A stretch of DNA of 64,000 bases from Helianthus annuus (GCF_002127325.2 NC_035448.2:13221408-13285407), one strand, 5' to 3'; shown: positions 20,846 to 32,004, counted from the stretch's first letter. Translations and numbers: made by a program. Notes: generated from the letters alone by a model not told the origin.

Positions 20846-21263
20846 TTTAATCCTAATCCGCTATTTCATTTGGTCTTTGGGCACTATTTGGTCTTGGGGG
20901 TCCGCGACAGAAGAACTGGGGTTATGAAGAGTAAAAACATAACTACAGTTTAAACTTTCAAACTACATTTTTTACCTGCACAATTCTACAATTTACTTTT
21001 TTTGCTTGTTTATCTTAATTTTTTGTTAGTTAATGTTAATTGTTTGTTTGTGTACAATTTTATCCGTGCTTATTTAACTAGGAGCTATGGAAAGTTAAAA
21101 AGTCTAAATAATAATATGATAAGAGATCATGTATAAGAGAAAATTATTGTATGAAGTATAGAAGACAAACTCAACCATTGATCTCCAAAGATCAATGGCT
21201 CAAAACTAAGTGGTGACATTTTCGTAAATATACGGTTCTAACAATTGAAGAAACAAATAAAAA
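20846..21263. other. AT-rich spacer inside the composite element
   Basis: No coding region and no clear repeat. It separates the inner terminal-repeat pair from the long inverted repeat. Confidence 0.4.
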
Positions 21264-22010
21264 AAAGGTATTCTGGTCCTTTCTCACTTGTACTCTTTCC
21301 CCCTTGATTTTCAAACGGCTATAACTTTTTCATACGTTAATACTTTTTTAAAAAAATTACACCGTATTAACGAGTATTTCATTCTGTTTAATTCGAGCAA
21401 CCCATTGCTATAGTTTTCTTAAAAAAATTACACGAGTTTGAATACCCATTACATGATTACGTGATTTTGAATAATCGGCACATGACTACGTGATTTTGAA
21501 TACCTATTACGTGATTATGTGATTTCATTATAGTATGCGGTACCACACTAAGTGATTACGTAATTACGTAACAATAGTTGACTATGTATTATTACGTGAC
21601 TACGAGATTTTGAATACCCATTTCGTGATTACGTAATTTCATTATACTATATTTTATGTGAAGCTACACTGAGTGATTATGTTATAAATATATTTGTGAT
21701 AACATTAGTTATAACAAATCATTCTTAATCACGTAATGGTTTATGTAGAATGTGTAATCACGTAATGGATATTCAAAATTACGTAGTCATGTGTTGGGTA
21801 TTCAAAATCACGTAATGAACTAATGGGTATTCAAATTCATGTAAATTTGTTTAAGAAAACTATAGCAATAGACTGCTCGAATTAAAGAGAATGAAATGCT
21901 CGTTAATACGGTGTAATTTAAAAAAAAATATTAATGTATGAAAAAGTTATAGCCGTTTGAAAATCAAGAGAAAAAGTTGTTTTAAGTGAGAAATGACTAA
22001 ATTAACTTTC
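21264..22010. mobile_element. long inverted repeat (foldback) element, about 750 bp
   Basis: The left arm (TTTCTCACTTG, TTGATTTTCAAACGGCTATA, TACACCGTATTAACGAG, TCGAGCAACCCATTGCTATA) is mirrored in order by the right arm ending AGTGAGAAATGAC. Arms of about 250 bp surround a centre filled with ACGTGATTACGTGATTTTGAATACC-like words (first 20: ACGTGATTACGTGATTTTGA). Non-coding; superfamily not determined. Confidence 0.85.
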
Positions 22011-22351
22011 TAGCGAATGTCCCTTATCCTCTCCTCCATCATGTACAATTCGTATGAAAGATTTGTCTTGTATAGGATCTTTTCTCATAATAATATCCTC
22101 CAATTTATTTGTACTATTAAATTTTGTTTTATCTATATTTGTTTTTTTCTCGACCCATTTTTCGCCCCAACCGAAAATTCCAATATCTGACACTGCCTTC
22201 AACTAAAATCTGCCAATCTAGCACCATTTCATTTGGAGGAAAAATTAATTAACGATCATGCACAGCTAAGAACTTTTGGTTTTTGGGTAGTGATAGGGGG
22301 TTTAGGTTTTTTTTGTGGGGGTGGGGGGTTTAGGTTTTTTGGGGTGGTAGG

Positions 22352-22595
22352 GATGAGCTCGGTACCGGTACCGAAAATCCTCAAAAGTGGGTACCGGTAC
22401 CGAATATACCCGGTTCGGTACCTGTACGGTACCGGTATTTGAGGGTAAAAACCGGTAAATACCGGTACCGTACCGGACCGGTACCGAACCGGTACCGAAA
22501 ATGTCAAAAGTCGGTACCGAATCGGTACCGAAAAGGTACCCGGTTCGGTAAATTCGGTACCGATACCGGTACCGGGTCCATTTTGCTCATCCTTA
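22352..22595. mobile_element. GGTACC-rich hAT-like MITE
   Basis: Starts TAGGGATGAGCTCGG and ends TTTTGCTCATCCTTA, approximate inverted repeats of hAT type. The interior is dense in GGTACCGGTACCGAA. Clearly related to the two copies near 6840-7330. It lies in a G-rich tract, so a target duplication cannot be judged. ORFs across it are artefacts. Confidence 0.7.
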
Positions 22596-22825
22596 GGGTG
22601 TGAGGGGGGGGGTAGTTTTTTTGGTGAGGTATAGTTTCTTTTTTTTTTTTTTTTTTGCGGGAGGGGGTTAGGTTTTTGGGTGGTGGTGGGGTGGGGTAGG
22701 GGTGAGTGTTTAGGTTTTGGGTGGTTGTGTAATGGGTTTAGGTTTTAAGTTATTCGACACTTGTCACTCTATAAATCCTTTTTACACATCTTACAATTAG
22801 GAATCTTTATAAAATAACTTAACCC

Positions 22826-23264
22826 ATATATATAGACTTGTTACATTTTATTTAGGCCAAAATCACATTGAATTTATTAACTAGAATGAGCTTGGATTGA
22901 TCGATCCAACTGCACCAATGGTTAATTGAAGCGCTTGTAACAAAAAACCGGTAGGTTATGAAAATCCAGAAAAAAAGATACATTGGTTAAAGGTTAAGTT
23001 TTAACTCATAATCGAACTTAACCAACCTAGGCTCACCCATGCGGTAGCATGTATATATGCATTGCGAAATAGTTTTATTTTTATCATGTATTGTTGTTTT
23101 TCAATTGCATGTACGTATGACTTTTAGGGTGCTATTGTTAGTTTAAGTTTTATATGTTATCATAAGCAAACAAAGTTGGATCACGCACACCTGCCTCTAA
23201 GTATTATTATAAGCACACATACCTCTAGTATTATTATAAACAACTGATATTAATATTACATAGG
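22826..23264. other. intergenic DNA
   Basis: No gene is recognised. A short AAGCACACATACCTCTAGTATTATTATAAAC-like phrase occurs twice near 23195-23250 (word CTCTAAGTATTATTATAAGC versus CTCTAGTATTATTATAAAC). Confidence 0.4.
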
Positions 23265-23418
23265 CAGTGACGGACCCAGAAATTATTTGATGGGGTGCAG
23301 ATGAGTGGTTCAAGCATATTTTCAGAGGGTGCGGTCAGGTTTTTTGCCTAAAATATACACTAAATTTTTTTCAAGGGGTGCGCCCGCCCACCCTGGGGTT
23401 CACCTAGGTCCGCCCCTA
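23265..23418. mobile_element. 154-bp hAT-like MITE
   Basis: Left end CAGTGACGGACCCAG and right end CTAGGTCCGCCCCTA form inverted repeats of the widespread CAGGGGCGGACC hAT-MITE type. The core is GGGGTGC-rich. No clean 8-bp duplication is visible. It lies just 3' of the kinase-TIR gene. Confidence 0.7.
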
Positions 23419-23466
23419 TATAAGTGAAATAAGTTGATGCCCTGTGATTATTACTTCAGCCCTGAT

Positions 23467-23548
23467 TCATCCCTTCCTCCTAATAGTTGATGGTGGTAGG
23501 TTTCTCTTAATTCTTTTAGCAGCTCTTTTGGCCAGAGCTTCCCTTGTC
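23467..23548 (-). CDS. candidate second exon of the kinase-TIR gene
   Basis: On the minus strand a good donor, TCAG/GTAATT, lies at 23697/23696 just before the stop of the main ORF. An acceptor preceded by ATTAAC and ending GAAG lies at 23549. The 148-nt intron joins phase 2 to phase 1 and leaves an open 82-nt tail that adds about 26 basic residues (rich in K and R) before TGA at 23467-23469. With this exon the CDS is 1452 nt, 483 residues. This is an inference from splice consensus and phase; without splicing the protein ends at residue 457. Confidence 0.5.
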
Positions 23549-23692
23549 CTTCATAACAGTTAATAAAGAGAATTCTCAAATGCAATAGAAAAAAAAATTG
23601 AGACTTGAAAACAAGTATACTAAATTTTTCGAATCACAAACACTAATGCGAGCTTTACCATTTATAATAGTTTTGGATCAAAGAGTAGGAAA

Positions 23693-25066
23693 TTACCTGA
23701 ATTTGCTTTCTTCCAAGCAGCCTGGTACATTAGCTGCTTCAACGAGAGCATTTTTCCATACTCCCATCCTCGAGCGTCCATCAAATTTGAACAAGGCTTC
23801 GCCAAAATACCCTTTCTGTTCCCTCACATCAGAGGGGTCCACGTCCGAAAATACAGGTATAACAATATTTCGTCTTTCTTTCGCACACTTAAAAATCTCT
23901 GCAACTTCATCTAGGTTCCAAGAGTTAGCAGCGAAGTTCTTGGAGAAAATAATGATAAAATACCTTGATTGTTTGATGGCTTCCAGGAGTACCTCTTGCT
24001 TACGGGTATTTTGGACGCTGCCCTTGTAAGTGGAAATTCCTTCACTTTCAAGAGCTTGACATAGAGTATCAACAATGTTGGGTGTCCTAGAGGGTAATTC
24101 AGCTCGAAAACTAATGTATACATCATGCAAAAACCGACTTGATGATAACCCCAAGCTTTCTCCAGTCCCTCCTTGTTGATATCCCAAAGCTTTCTCTAGA
24201 GCTTCCATGACACGGCTCATTGTAGGACGATCTTTTCTGAGATCCTGTAAGCATTCATTGGCAATGGATGAGAATGTGCTCAAGGAAGCTGAGTTCATTT
24301 GATTTTTTAGATCAGAATCAATCATCTGATGCAACTTTTTCTCTTTATAATACATTTTGGCCATTTTGGCGGTAAATTGACCACGGTCAGGAGCTCCTAC
24401 AACTTTCCCAAACAAGACTTCAAACAACACAACCCCGAATGAATACACATCAGATTTATGTGTGAGAGTGCAATCTTGTAGATATTCTGGATCCACATAT
24501 CCTGGTGTCCCACAAGCAGGAGTGTATAAAACTGAATTGGCTGAGTTTGTAAGAGCTAGTCTAGACAATCCAAAATCTGAAATCTTTGCATTCCAGTTCT
24601 CATCCAAGAGGATGTTTGAACTCTTGATGTCACGATGAATAATTAGCGGTTTAATTCCGTTTTCATAATTATGAAGGTACCTCAACCCGCGGGCAGCGTC
24701 CACGCAAATCTGAAGACGCGTCGTCCAGGATAAATCTTTTCTTTGCAAAGCTTTGTCAAGACTCCCATTTGCTTCATATTTGTAAACAAGGATCCTCTCC
24801 TGGCCTTCTCCACAAAACCCGATGAGGGATACTACGTTTTCATGCTTGTAATTTGAAAGGAGTTCAATCTCCGTCCCGTATTCGTGGTCTCCATGCCCTT
24901 GAGGACCAAGCATCAGCCGCTTTATGGCGAGGAGGCCATGTTTTTCTGATTGGCCTTGGTACACTAGGCCATATCCCCCCTTTCCAATGATGTTTTCTTT
25001 AGCAAAATTGTTAGTTGCCAATGATATTTCTTGGAGAGGAATCTTCAAAATTTTTGAGTTAGACAT
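23693..25066 (-). CDS. receptor-like cytoplasmic kinase fused to a C-terminal TIR domain
   Basis: 457-residue ORF. Residues 15-295 are a complete RLK/Pelle-type Ser/Thr kinase: P-loop GKGGYGLVYQG (28-38), Lys49 in AIKR, HRDIKSSN (144-151), DFG (164-166), GTPGYVDPEY (186-195) and SDVYSFGVVLFE. The style is that of the CrRLK1L-related group. There is no signal peptide or membrane segment, so it is probably cytosolic. Residues 314-450 are a plant TIR domain: DVYISFRAE, IIIFSKNFAANSWNLDEVAEI and IVIPVFSDVDPSDVREQKGYFGEA. Glu387 in SWNLDE lies where catalytic TIR NADases have their glutamate. The BB-loop RG is not conserved. The order is inverted relative to TIR-NBS-LRR receptors and no NBS or LRR follows. 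A role in immune signalling is inferred. The start is the first ATG, directly before the kinase. Confidence 0.85.
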   Translation of the reverse strand: MSNSKILKIPLQEISLATNNFAKENIIGKGGYGLVYQGQSEKHGLLAIKRLMLGPQGHGDHEYGTEIELLSNYKHENVVSLIGFCGEGQERILVYKYEANGSLDKALQRKDLSWTTRLQICVDAARGLRYLHNYENGIKPLIIHRDIKSSNILLDENWNAKISDFGLSRLALTNSANSVLYTPACGTPGYVDPEYLQDCTLTHKSDVYSFGVVLFEVLFGKVVGAPDRGQFTAKMAKMYYKEKKLHQMIDSDLKNQMNSASLSTFSSIANECLQDLRKDRPTMSRVMEALEKALGYQQGGTGESLGLSSSRFLHDVYISFRAELPSRTPNIVDTLCQALESEGISTYKGSVQNTRKQEVLLEAIKQSRYFIIIFSKNFAANSWNLDEVAEIFKCAKERRNIVIPVFSDVDPSDVREQKGYFGEALFKFDGRSRMGVWKNALVEAANVPGCLEESKFR

Positions 25067-25357
25067 GATTGCAAATTAAGAAAGAGGGAAAGGGTTATAG
25101 CAATAGAAAAGATTTGCAGGTTATGTTATAATGTTGGTTTCTGAGTAAGAGATGTATTTTTTTTTAATATTTTTTTTATAATAGATTCAAATCATATAGA
25201 ATATTATCGGTACCTACTCTCGTGTACAACAAATGTCCACGTTTTATTATTATTCTATTAAAAATGATACTCGTATATATAACAGAATTGAAGACCTATT
25301 GTATTCAATGTGAGAGATTATGGTACAAAGGACTTGTCAAACATTATATCCAAGCTA
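25067..25357. promoter_or_regulatory. presumed promoter and 5' leader of the kinase-TIR gene
   Basis: AT-rich, non-coding sequence directly upstream of the minus-strand start. AAGAAAGAGGGAAAG next to the ATG would be a pyrimidine-rich leader on the sense strand. No single TATA box is chosen. Confidence 0.3.
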
Positions 25358-25670
25358 GGGGCTGTTTGTTTACCTCTTAATGAGGCTCTTAATGGTTCAG
25401 ACCTCTTACTGGTTCAACACTGAATGGTTCAGACTGTTTGTTTCATGAGCAAATGTCTGAATGGTTAAGACATTTGCCTCTGAATGGTTAAGATTTATAC
25501 AAAGTCTGAATGGTTAAGACCTCTAATCTGAATTGGTCAGACATTTGCCTCCGAACGGGTAGCATCATATAGACTCTTAATGGTTCAGACCTCTTACTGG
25601 TTCAACACTTAATGGTTCAGACCTCTTACTGGTTCAGCACTTAACCATTCGGATGTTGCCAAACGGCCCC
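25358..25670. mobile_element. MITE with GGGGCTGTTTG / CAAACGGCCCC ends
   Basis: Terminal inverted repeats GGGGCTGTTTG and CCAAACGGCCCC enclose a core built of CTTAATGGTTCAGACCTCTT and CTGAATGGTTAAGAC words in direct and tandem array. 313 bp, non-coding. Resembles Harbinger-like MITEs, but no TTA duplication is evident. Confidence 0.7.
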
Positions 25671-26383
25671 TTAATCTCAGAACATCCTCACCTGGATGAA
25701 GTTTCGATGCTAAATAATTGGTAGTCTTGTATAATGTAATTGGTAGTATAATCACTAGTGCTGAACTAAATAAATCAATCATCAAAAATATGAATGAGTT
25801 ACCGTCTAAAGTCAACTATAGAGACATGATAACTACTCTAAGGATAATCACCCATATGAACGTTTTGACCAAAATGTTTACCAAAATTAATATTCTCTAT
25901 TGTTTGTTTACTTGGAGCATCCCCATTGTTGTTAAACGGACCAAGTCTAGAACCATCAGACTCTAAAACCGGACTTCAGAAGCGTTGGAGGAAGTTGGGA
26001 GGTGTGGTCTTGGAGCATCCCATTGTTGTTAAACGAACCAAATCTAGAACCATCAGACTCTAAAATCCAAACTAATGAACAACCCTACTTGTTAGACCTT
26101 ATTAAATTAGCTATTTACAGGCATAAATAAATGTTTTTAAGTTCTGCACATGACATTGCTTCCATTGCTGGTAACCAATATTAAATGTCTTAGGTTAGTG
26201 AAAAAGACTAGATAACGACCCACAAATATTATAGGCTATAATAGTTGAATCAGTAAACATCTTTTGTAAAATATCATCATTATCTACTGACATACAAAAA
26301 CGCACACACATGGAGGGGTGATCTTGTCCCACCTACATGTTAAAAGAAACAGAGAAACACCATCTATTTGTTTATGTTCCTAG

Positions 26384-26527
26384 ACCAAATTAATTAGAGA
26401 TGAAATGTATTTACATATATTCAAATCTAAGTTTACGTCGACTCTGATCTAGCGTACCAAATTAATTAGGGATGAAATGTATTTACATATATTCAAATCT
26501 AAGTTTACATCGATTCTGATCTAGAGT
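26384..26527. repeat. two-copy 72-bp tandem repeat
   Basis: Copy 1 26384-26455 and copy 2 26456-26527 both start ACCAAATTAATTAG and run through TTACATATATTCAAATC with only a few differences. Confidence 0.85.
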
Positions 26528-26869
26528 ATTTGGAACACTCTACATTACATTAAAAGCAAAGTTTACATCTATTGAAATCTAAGTTTAAATTTTTAAAAAT
26601 ATCCTAAGCCTTAGCTTGTTAATGCCCTCTGGTTTGGTTTGAATTCAGAGTTTAACTAAGAAAAAAACTTTTATGATTAATTGAGAAATGAGAAAAGGAA
26701 TGTTTGTTAATTACTTAATTGTGATTGATTGTGTTCTAAAAATGGGTATTACAAGAGTTATTTATACCATATAGATATTTACAATCCACCTATTAACGAA
26801 TTATAATGAGTCTAATATTCCCGGCCTAGCAAGATAAGGCTGGGTAGGGACCTATAGCTTAGAACGTAA

Positions 26870-26899
26870 ACACACACACACATATATACACACACATAT
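26870..26899. repeat. CA/TA microsatellite
   Basis: ACACACACACA, CATATATA and CACACACATATG in succession. Confidence 0.8.
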
Positions 26900-27832
26900 G
26901 AGTTAGTAGCGATTTTGAAAAGGCATCTGTATTCCGATTTCTTGTAGATATAAATTGTACATGCATATTTTCTTGAGTAACATTTTATTTTACAAAGTGA
27001 AATCATGTTCAACATGTTTTGTTCGGCTGTAAAACATAAGATTTACATAATGATAAGTTACACTAAGATTGTCACTCCGCGGAGTAGGAGCAGATTTTAT
27101 GTCTACTCCAAGTTCTTTTAGAAGAGCTTCTAACCAGATCAATTTAGCAATGATGTTAGCAGAGCTTTGTATCCTTACTATGTGCCTGCTAATACAAGGT
27201 CCTTGAACTTCTCATTAAATAAAGTTTGTAAAGTTGAAGTTCATAAGCAAATACATATGAAGAAAACAAAGACATGAAGAATAAGTCTAGTATAATATAG
27301 TTAGCAACACATCAAGTTAGACTAGGAGGCGATGAAAGAGGTAGGCCGACCCATGGCCACTTCCCCTTTCTTAGACAAACGAATAATGTCAAGGGTAGAA
27401 GGCGCCTGCCTCTCCTCCCCTGAAGGTGGATACATCAAAACAGGAACAACACTTCCCTTTTCCTATAAGCATCAACCAACACGAGAAAAGAAAGGGTTGG
27501 TCCCACCCTCTCCTCCTTCTAAAACAATTAAAGCCCATGACAATAATAGGCCCAGTTAAGTCTAAGGTGGCCCACAAGAGAAAAAAAAACCATCAATGCT
27601 CATTTTTTAAACCCCATATATTAAGACCCATCTCAACCGTTAGCATCTTCTCTCTCTCTATATGTACAAGGAGAACTAACTCCTTCTTCTAACTGCCTCC
27701 CCTACATGATAAAACAACTCTTAGCAGCTGAAGCATCTTCCTTATCATGGGGAACAACTTTTTGCTGTGAAAAAAAGTGTTTAACCAACTAAGCATTTTA
27801 ACCTTTATTTCTTATTGTTTATGCATAGGTAC

Positions 27833-28624
27833 TTAAGTATTGTAAACATGCATAGATACTTAACATTTTATTTTTAAAAAATATATGTTTTTTTTTAAAT
27901 TGATAAATTAACAAATAAAATAACTTTTTTGTAGGAAATCTGTAGTAACTAGTGCTAGTTTGCTACAAATTTCTAACAAATTTAACATTTCATTTTTAAA
28001 AATTGTTTATTTTTCTAAAATTGATAAGTAACAATTAAATTAACTTTTTTTGTCTAAAATCTGTAGCAAGTGATGTCAGTTTGCTACAAATTTTAGACGA
28101 ATTTAACGTATTATTTTAAAATTATCTATTTTTCTAAAACTGAATAATAACAAATAAATTAACTTATTTTTTTTGTAGGAAATCCGTAGCAACTAGTATC
28201 AATTTGCTACCAATTTCTGACAAATCTAACAGTTTATTTTTAAAAATTATTTATTTTTCTAAAATTGATAAATAATAAATGAATTAACTTTTTTTGTCAA
28301 AAATTTGTAGCAAGTGGTGTCAGTTTGCTACAACTTTCTGACAACTTTAGAAATTTTATATTTTAAATTATTTATTTTGTTGTGGGTACAAATATTACAA
28401 AATTTTAATTTATTTTGTTGGAATTTTGCCGAAAAGCTAATTAATGTTGTGACGAAATTGTTACAACTGGTAGTTGTGTGACAATTTTGTCGGAAAATTG
28501 AATAAAGTTTTGGGTTTTTTGTTTTTTTTTTGTGAGAAAATTGTAGAAAAAAATGTAACAAAAATTGAGTTGTGAGAAATTTGTGGGAAACTTTTGTAGA
28601 AAAATATGTAGTTTTCTAGTAGTG
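27833..28624. mobile_element. CACTA (En/Spm) right-end fragment with subterminal repeats
   Basis: Ends TTTTCTAGTAGTG at 28624, the complement of the CACTACTAGAAAA terminus of plant CACTA elements. Upstream lie four units of about 120 bp (near 27933, 28052, 28176 and 28297) sharing GTAGCAAG..TCAGTTTGCTACAA. Units 1 and 3 begin GTAGGAAAT; units 2 and 4 begin GTC. Nearer the end the unit shortens to TTGTGAGAAATTTGTGGG-like words. These would be subterminal transposase-binding repeats. No left terminus or transposase is present, so it is a fragment. Confidence 0.75.
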
Positions 28625-29088
28625 TGCTAAGTCTAGTCCTCTCCTACAGAGCTTCCTCATGTTAAGTCTTGTCATCTTTAGCAAGCTTTCTATTATCAAG
28701 GAGGGTCTTCTCTTACCTATTTCGTCTCCGTCTGTTATCTTATCTCACATGCTAATTACTAACTTACATATTATATCCATGTAATACACTTGTTCATGTT
28801 GGATAAATGACCAATGTTCAACGTTGGAGGGTGGTCTAGAGACTTCGGTCACTAACCCATTCTAACGAGTTTGTTGTTTTGTAGTTAAGATCTATGCTCG
28901 TGACTAGCTCGGTGTAGCTCTACCAGACATTAGTATCCGACTCGGACTCGGATTTTTTTTCGGACTCGGATTCATTTGTAGAAATAGTACCATAATCCCT
29001 CTAGGACATACTAAGGATTTAATTAGGCGGCTTATGGTAAAAAAAGCGTCTGAGCAACGCCGTAAACCCTTTCTTAATTCCTCATATC
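28625..29088. other. spacer between the CACTA end and the chromovirus LTR
   Basis: No gene. GACTCGGACTCGGATT and TTCGGACTCGGATT form a short local repeat near 28939-28972. ATATC at 29084-29088 would be the left target site of the chromovirus. Confidence 0.4.
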
Positions 29089-32004
29089 TGTCACACCCCC
29101 AAAATCCACCATGCGGAGTACCACCGCTTGGAGGCGTGACGTGACCAGGATTGAGCCACCAATCATACTGAACAACGTATTTAAGTAAATAAAGCCAACC
29201 ACAATACGATTGGTGACCAAAAGCTAATTAACTAAGTTTTAAATTAAACAGCGGAAGCATAAACGTAATGTCCAAAACATAAGTCCATAGTTTATAAGTT
29301 AAAGTTCAAAACGCAAGTTCAATAAGTTCATAAGGATTTAAATATTAAGCACGGAACATAACAGTCCGTGCACCACAACGACTCCTTCCTCGTGCAAGCT
29401 CCAAGCATTTAGCGACCTGTAAGGCATGTAACAACGAGTCAACAACAAAGTTCACGTTTGGTTGTTTAGTTTTAAGTTGTTTCCGAAAACATGGTTTGTC
29501 TTTCGTTAGCGTAATTGTCGTGGGGGTTACCCCGTAGTTGAAAGAAAATTTAATTAGTTCATTCTTTATTACCCATACCCTATCCATGATTAGTGGGGGC
29601 TTCCCCATGTGAACTACTAGACCATATGATATCGACTACTACGCAAGTAAGTTGTGCCCTACATCAGTGTCTATCATCACTGATGGTTTGCCATAGTCCA
29701 TTAGTACACGCCCGTCCGACTGGCATGGTTTGAGGTTTGTTAAACCTAATAGCGCTATTAACTAATGACCCGCTTGCCATTGGCCTCGGCGATTAAGTCG
29801 ATATAAAATGAGGGACTTATGATAGAGTTTTGTCTAGTAAGTTTTAAGGTTGTTGTCCTACCCAAGGAGGAGGAACGTACGTAGTTCTCCCAAAGAGAAT
29901 ACGCAGGATTAATACTGGCATCCTACCCGAGGAGGATGGCCGTACATATCCTACCTAAGTAAGATATGTAGATTCCGTTTTAATTCTTTAACCCATTCCC
30001 AAACCACCGGGAATCCCATGCCTTAGAAAGTGTGTGAACTCACCTCGGTTTGCTCGGTTAGATTCTCAAATATAGCTAACAGTCGAAGTCGGTCAATCAC
30101 GTCCTAATAGGATTACCACTTAGTTTATTAGTGACTTCAAATAGTCACAAAATTCCTACACGCATCTAACACATAACATGCATTACTTTAACAACTTATG
30201 CCCTTATAAACTCCCCACCTATTCCCGTTCACAAATAAACATACGACATTGCACATAACACTCTTATTGACACATAACATGTTAGATCATTCATAGATAA
30301 CATATTCGACATTTAGACACGCAAATCACTACTTATGTCGTTTCAACTTAATTATCCGAAACTGGGCTGTATTCGAGCATTTTAATAAAATAGTTATCTT
30401 ATTTCAAAAATTCCCAACTTTTTACAGAAGATGCTAAACGCCCCAAATATTATGGTGTAAAAATATCGGGATCTAATTCATCACCAATATTTTATTAAAA
30501 ATCATTTTCCGGACTGCAATCAGATTCATTATTTTCTGACTGCAGTCTACGGAATAATTCATTAAAAATTCATTGTAAGTCGGATTGACGAAATTCCAGT
30601 GGGAAAATTACTACGACATTAGTGTCCATCTATTGTACAGATTTCATAGGCTGATTCTATACAGAACTCAAGTTATGACTGAAAACATATCGCCCATTTT
30701 CTGCAGTAAAAATGCAGCTCTAGCTGCTGTTACAAATCGGGTCTTTAAAAATAGTAAACGAAGTCCAAAAATTACGATTCCGATGCCATTAGAACCGTAT
30801 TTCATAGTACATAAATCTACACTTCAGAAAATACATTTTTCGTTAAGTTATGGTCCTGTTACAGCCAGTTAAAGGCGGCTAGAAATGCAGATCAGCAAGC
30901 TGTTTTCAGTCTTTTAACATTATGAAGTGTGTTCGATTGATTCCGTTAACATGTTTAGCGATCACAATAATACTTACAGCAGATTATCACTTATATATGT
31001 CAGATTTATCATGCATTAACATATTTCATCATCATTTTTAACACTACTTTACCATATGTTAGATGATGTTCAAGACTTGTTTAAGTTCTTTAGAGTTTTT
31101 ATGTGTTTGATCTTTAAGCATCATTAACCACTTAAATAACAAGTAAAATACAAGGATCTAAGTGCTTACCACTAGCACAAGGCTAAGGGAGTTCGAGTGT
31201 AGAAAAGGGGTGGATAAAAGAAAACGAGAGCGGTCCTTCAACTTCCGAACGCACCGAGCTTCGTTGTTCACCTTCTTGCACCTTTGTATGGATGAAAAAT
31301 GGCTAGAAAGTGACTTGATGGTGGGTGTATGGTGGATGGTTGTGGCTGCCGAAATGAAGAAGAGAGGAGGAGAGAGTTGTTGTTGGTTGTGTGTTTTGAA
31401 GTGAGAAGGTGGAGGTCTAGAGGTTATTTATAAAGACCAAGTCCACCACTTAACCAACATGTAATGTGTCTAATATCTTGCCTACATATCAAATAAAATA
31501 TGAAAAGAAATCAAGGGGTGTGTACCCCCTTGTCTAGAATCGGTTGGGGGGGGGGTGTGCTTCTAGTTGGGTTGTAAAGGTTAGTTACCAATCTAATTAG
31601 GAACCAAGTGTGTAGTTAGTGTAATAAAGTGTGTTATATAATATAAGGGGAGTTAGGGTGTTCGGGGCCCATAACTAGCCAGAAATAATAAAATAATGTC
31701 TGTGGCAAAATTTCAGTGTCCCGGTAATGTCCGGTTGTCCGGTTGAACACCGTTCCGTTAAAGTGTTTAATTAATCCGTAAAGTGTCTTTTATGTATATT
31801 TTTGTAACACTTTTAATTTCTAGCACTTAGGAAATTATAACGGACTATTTAGTGACTTTTCTGCATACTGCTAGTATGTTAACAAGCACATGTAAGCATA
31901 ACACCGATATCAGAAAGCAGTTAAGTAATTCCACACAGTCGTCAAACACTTTAATTATCAATAATAAATTGTACGGAATACATGGAATTTTGAGGGTTGT
32001 CACA
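29089..32004 (-). repeat. 3' LTR of a Tekay/Del-like chromovirus (minus orientation, 2916 bp)
   Basis: On the minus strand it starts TGTGACAACCCTCAAAATTC and ends GGATTTTGGGGGTGTGACA. The minus-strand polypurine tract AACAGGGGGAGAA lies immediately upstream (plus 32005-32017). A TATA box TTTATAAATAACC reads on the minus strand at about 31424-31435. Length and ends fit Tekay/Del. It contains no coding sequence; short ORFs such as 31162-31404 are ignored. The partner LTR lies beyond the right edge of the window. Confidence 0.85.

Larger units (their letters stand above)
20169..22825. mobile_element. composite inverted-repeat element region with three copies of one terminal repeat
   Basis: The left end (20169-20245: GGGTCAAGTTATTCTACAAA then TTGTAAGAAGTG and GTGACAAGTGTCCAATAA) is mirrored twice: at about 20786-20845, giving an inner element of about 660 bp, and at about 22752-22825, giving an outer element of about 2.66 kb. 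The outermost 30 bp fit the distal copy better, since AAGTTATT and AAAG match there. The interior holds C/A-rich and G/T-rich blocks, a separate long inverted repeat and a hAT-like MITE. No transposase ORF is visible. Mutator-like affinity is a guess. Confidence 0.6.
25671..27832. other. intergenic DNA with several short tandem duplications
   Basis: No coding region is supported; ORFs here are short and without domains. Contains a 98-bp-offset direct repeat (CTTGGAGCATCCCCATTGTT at 25911 and a near copy at 26009), a 72-bp tandem duplication (26384-26527) and a CA/TA microsatellite (26870-26899). Confidence 0.5.

Noticed and set aside
22256..22507. ORFs of Tyr/Arg/Thr repeats on both strands near the GGTACC MITE
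   Set aside because: Peptides such as PVRYRSGTVPV come from GGTACC repeats and are not proteins.
23598..24029. 143-residue plus-strand ORF opposite the TIR domain
   Set aside because: Complete overlap with the well-supported kinase-TIR gene on the other strand; no domain of its own.
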